Below the pieces are notes generated by a model. It worked only from the letters and a program-made list of their open reading frames with translations. It ran no database searches and was not told the DNA's origin. The position numbers were made by a program, and so were the translations under genes. Below, in pieces: positions 63,428 through 64,000 of a DNA stretch of 64,000 nucleotides. Location: the NCBI RefSeq assembly GCF_000830885.1, contig NZ_CP006951.1, positions 806,001-870,000 on the forward strand. The letters run 5' to 3'. Source of the stretch: Dehalococcoides mccartyi CG5. GTDB taxonomy: Bacteria; Chloroflexota; Dehalococcoidia; Dehalococcoidales; Dehalococcoidaceae. Numbering within the stretch: position 1 is the first letter of the stretch; each line of letters opens with the position of its first letter.

Positions 63428-64000
63428 CTAATAAGCGTACAGCCTGCCATAAGGCCTGAGATACTTAGGATAGAGCTTGTAGAAAGGCCTAGCAGCTATC
63501 TCCTCTGCATTATAACCAAAGTGCAGGGCAAATTCATCAATTAAGGGGCGCAATACTTGCCAGTCCGATTCATCCAACTCGGCCTTAGCCACTTCTTTGC
63601 CCAGCTGGTGGTCTTCTACCTTGCCGCTCATATATATTACACCGCCATGCATGCCTGTGCCTATAAAATTGGCCTTGTGGGTTTCATTTTCTTCAAGACC
63701 CAAACCCAGCACAACCAGCACGCCTCCGGCCATGTACTCACCCAAAAAGTCCTGAGCGGTACTGCCTATAACCAGTGAGGGTTTTTTATCCTGATAGGCT
63801 TTCATATGTATACCGGCCCGGTAACCCACATAATCACGCACAAAGAGTTTGCCGCCGCGGGCAGACATGCCAAATATATCCCCTCCATGCCCGTGCACCA
63901 CTATACGTCCGTTATTTAGAGTATTGCCGCAGCAATCCTGTACATTTCCGTTAACAGTTATGCTTGGGCCATCCATAAAAGCCCCCAGGTCATTACCGGG
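63428..64000 (-). CDS. Glutamate synthase GXGXG domain protein (5' end outside window)
   Basis: The carboxyl 190 residues of a gene that continues beyond the window; the frame is open to the edge, so the Met at 63976 need not be the start. The Gly-rich beta-helix repeats (VHGHGGDIFGMSARGGKLFVRDYVGYR split by variation, GVLVVLGLG, GTGMHGGVIYMSG) identify the GXGXG domain found in the large glutamate synthase subunit or as a separate archaeal-type subunit. It ends 21 bases before the GlnR-like regulator gene in the same direction, so both may be cotranscribed. Confidence 0.85.
   Translation of the reverse strand, partial: PGNDLGAFMDGPSITVNGNVQDCCGNTLNNGRIVVHGHGGDIFGMSARGGKLFVRDYVGYRAGIHMKAYQDKKPSLVIGSTAQDFLGEYMAGGVLVVLGLGLEENETHKANFIGTGMHGGVIYMSGKVEDHQLGKEVAKAELDESDWQVLRPLIDEFALHFGYNAEEIAARPFYKLYPKYLRPYGRLYAY

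Overview
The window is almost certainly a chromosomal segment of Dehalococcoides mccartyi (Chloroflexota) or a very close relative. I recognise the 16S rRNA (10586-12084, minus) as Dehalococcoides-type from memory. The rest fits: a small, dense genome, an rRNA locus with no 23S/5S next to the 16S, T-box control of aminoacyl-tRNA and tryptophan genes, several multi-PAS sensor kinases, and no biosynthetic luxury genes. I see no reductive dehalogenase gene, CRISPR array, insertion sequence or prophage.

Layout. 1-3200: small hypothetical and membrane proteins around a decayed 4Fe-4S membrane protein of the NapH/NosR/RdhC type. 3200-9800: a phenylacetate-CoA ligase/ACT pair, a seven-PAS hybrid kinase and a DUF4256 protein. 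9800-13700: the RNA region. A 16S promoter, a 29-of-31 pair processing stem, the 16S gene, tRNA-Ile and a terminator form one minus-strand unit; then come a nonsense-interrupted hypothetical gene and tRNA-Glu/tRNA-Gln. 13700-16500: RNase III, small proteins, acylphosphatase, a DUF362-like protein. 16450-21050: leucyl aminopeptidase, P-loop kinase, DegV and an acyl-CoA ligase homologue that has lost catalytic motifs. 21200-28400: a Trp T-box with TrpB2, two tandem HtrA-type lipoproteins, and ileS behind an Ile T-box. 28400-33200: jag, yidC, a beta-propeller lipoprotein, yidD, rnpA, rpmH, rpsR, ssb, rpsF. 33300-37100: tRNA-Asp, RidA, a long alanine-rich coiled-coil protein convergent with a tubulin/FtsZ-superfamily GTPase. 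37200-42700: recN, a DMT exporter, a Gly-rich secreted protein and an OmpR-type two-component system. 42700-48300: a five-gene oligopeptide ABC transporter. 48500-57800: beta-CASP nuclease, a six-PAS/GAF NarX-type kinase with its LuxR regulator, an RNA methyltransferase, a beta-carbonic-anhydrase-like protein, Maf, DUF3795. 57800-64000: a nitrogen module (nadE, glnA, glnB, amt, an orphan regulator and the start-less end of a glutamate synthase domain).

The strongest new observation is in the nitrogen module. The glnA upstream region carries four half-sites GTAAC/GAAAC/GAAAT/GAAAC, each separated by exactly six bases, and the amt upstream region carries GTAAC-N6-GAAAC. This is the operator architecture known for actinobacterial GlnR. 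The gene just upstream of amt encodes an orphan OmpR-family protein with a degenerate receiver, as GlnR has. Together they suggest a GlnR-like nitrogen regulon in Dehalococcoides.

Other points of interest are a non-canonical tubulin-family GTPase next to a coiled-coil protein in a disc-shaped bacterium, -10 elements placed 7-12 bases before start codons (probable leaderless mRNAs), an ANL-family pseudo-enzyme, a propeller lipoprotein inside the yidC cluster, and an 11-bp direct repeat before the Gly-rich secreted protein. All product names come from reading translated sequence; no database search was run.
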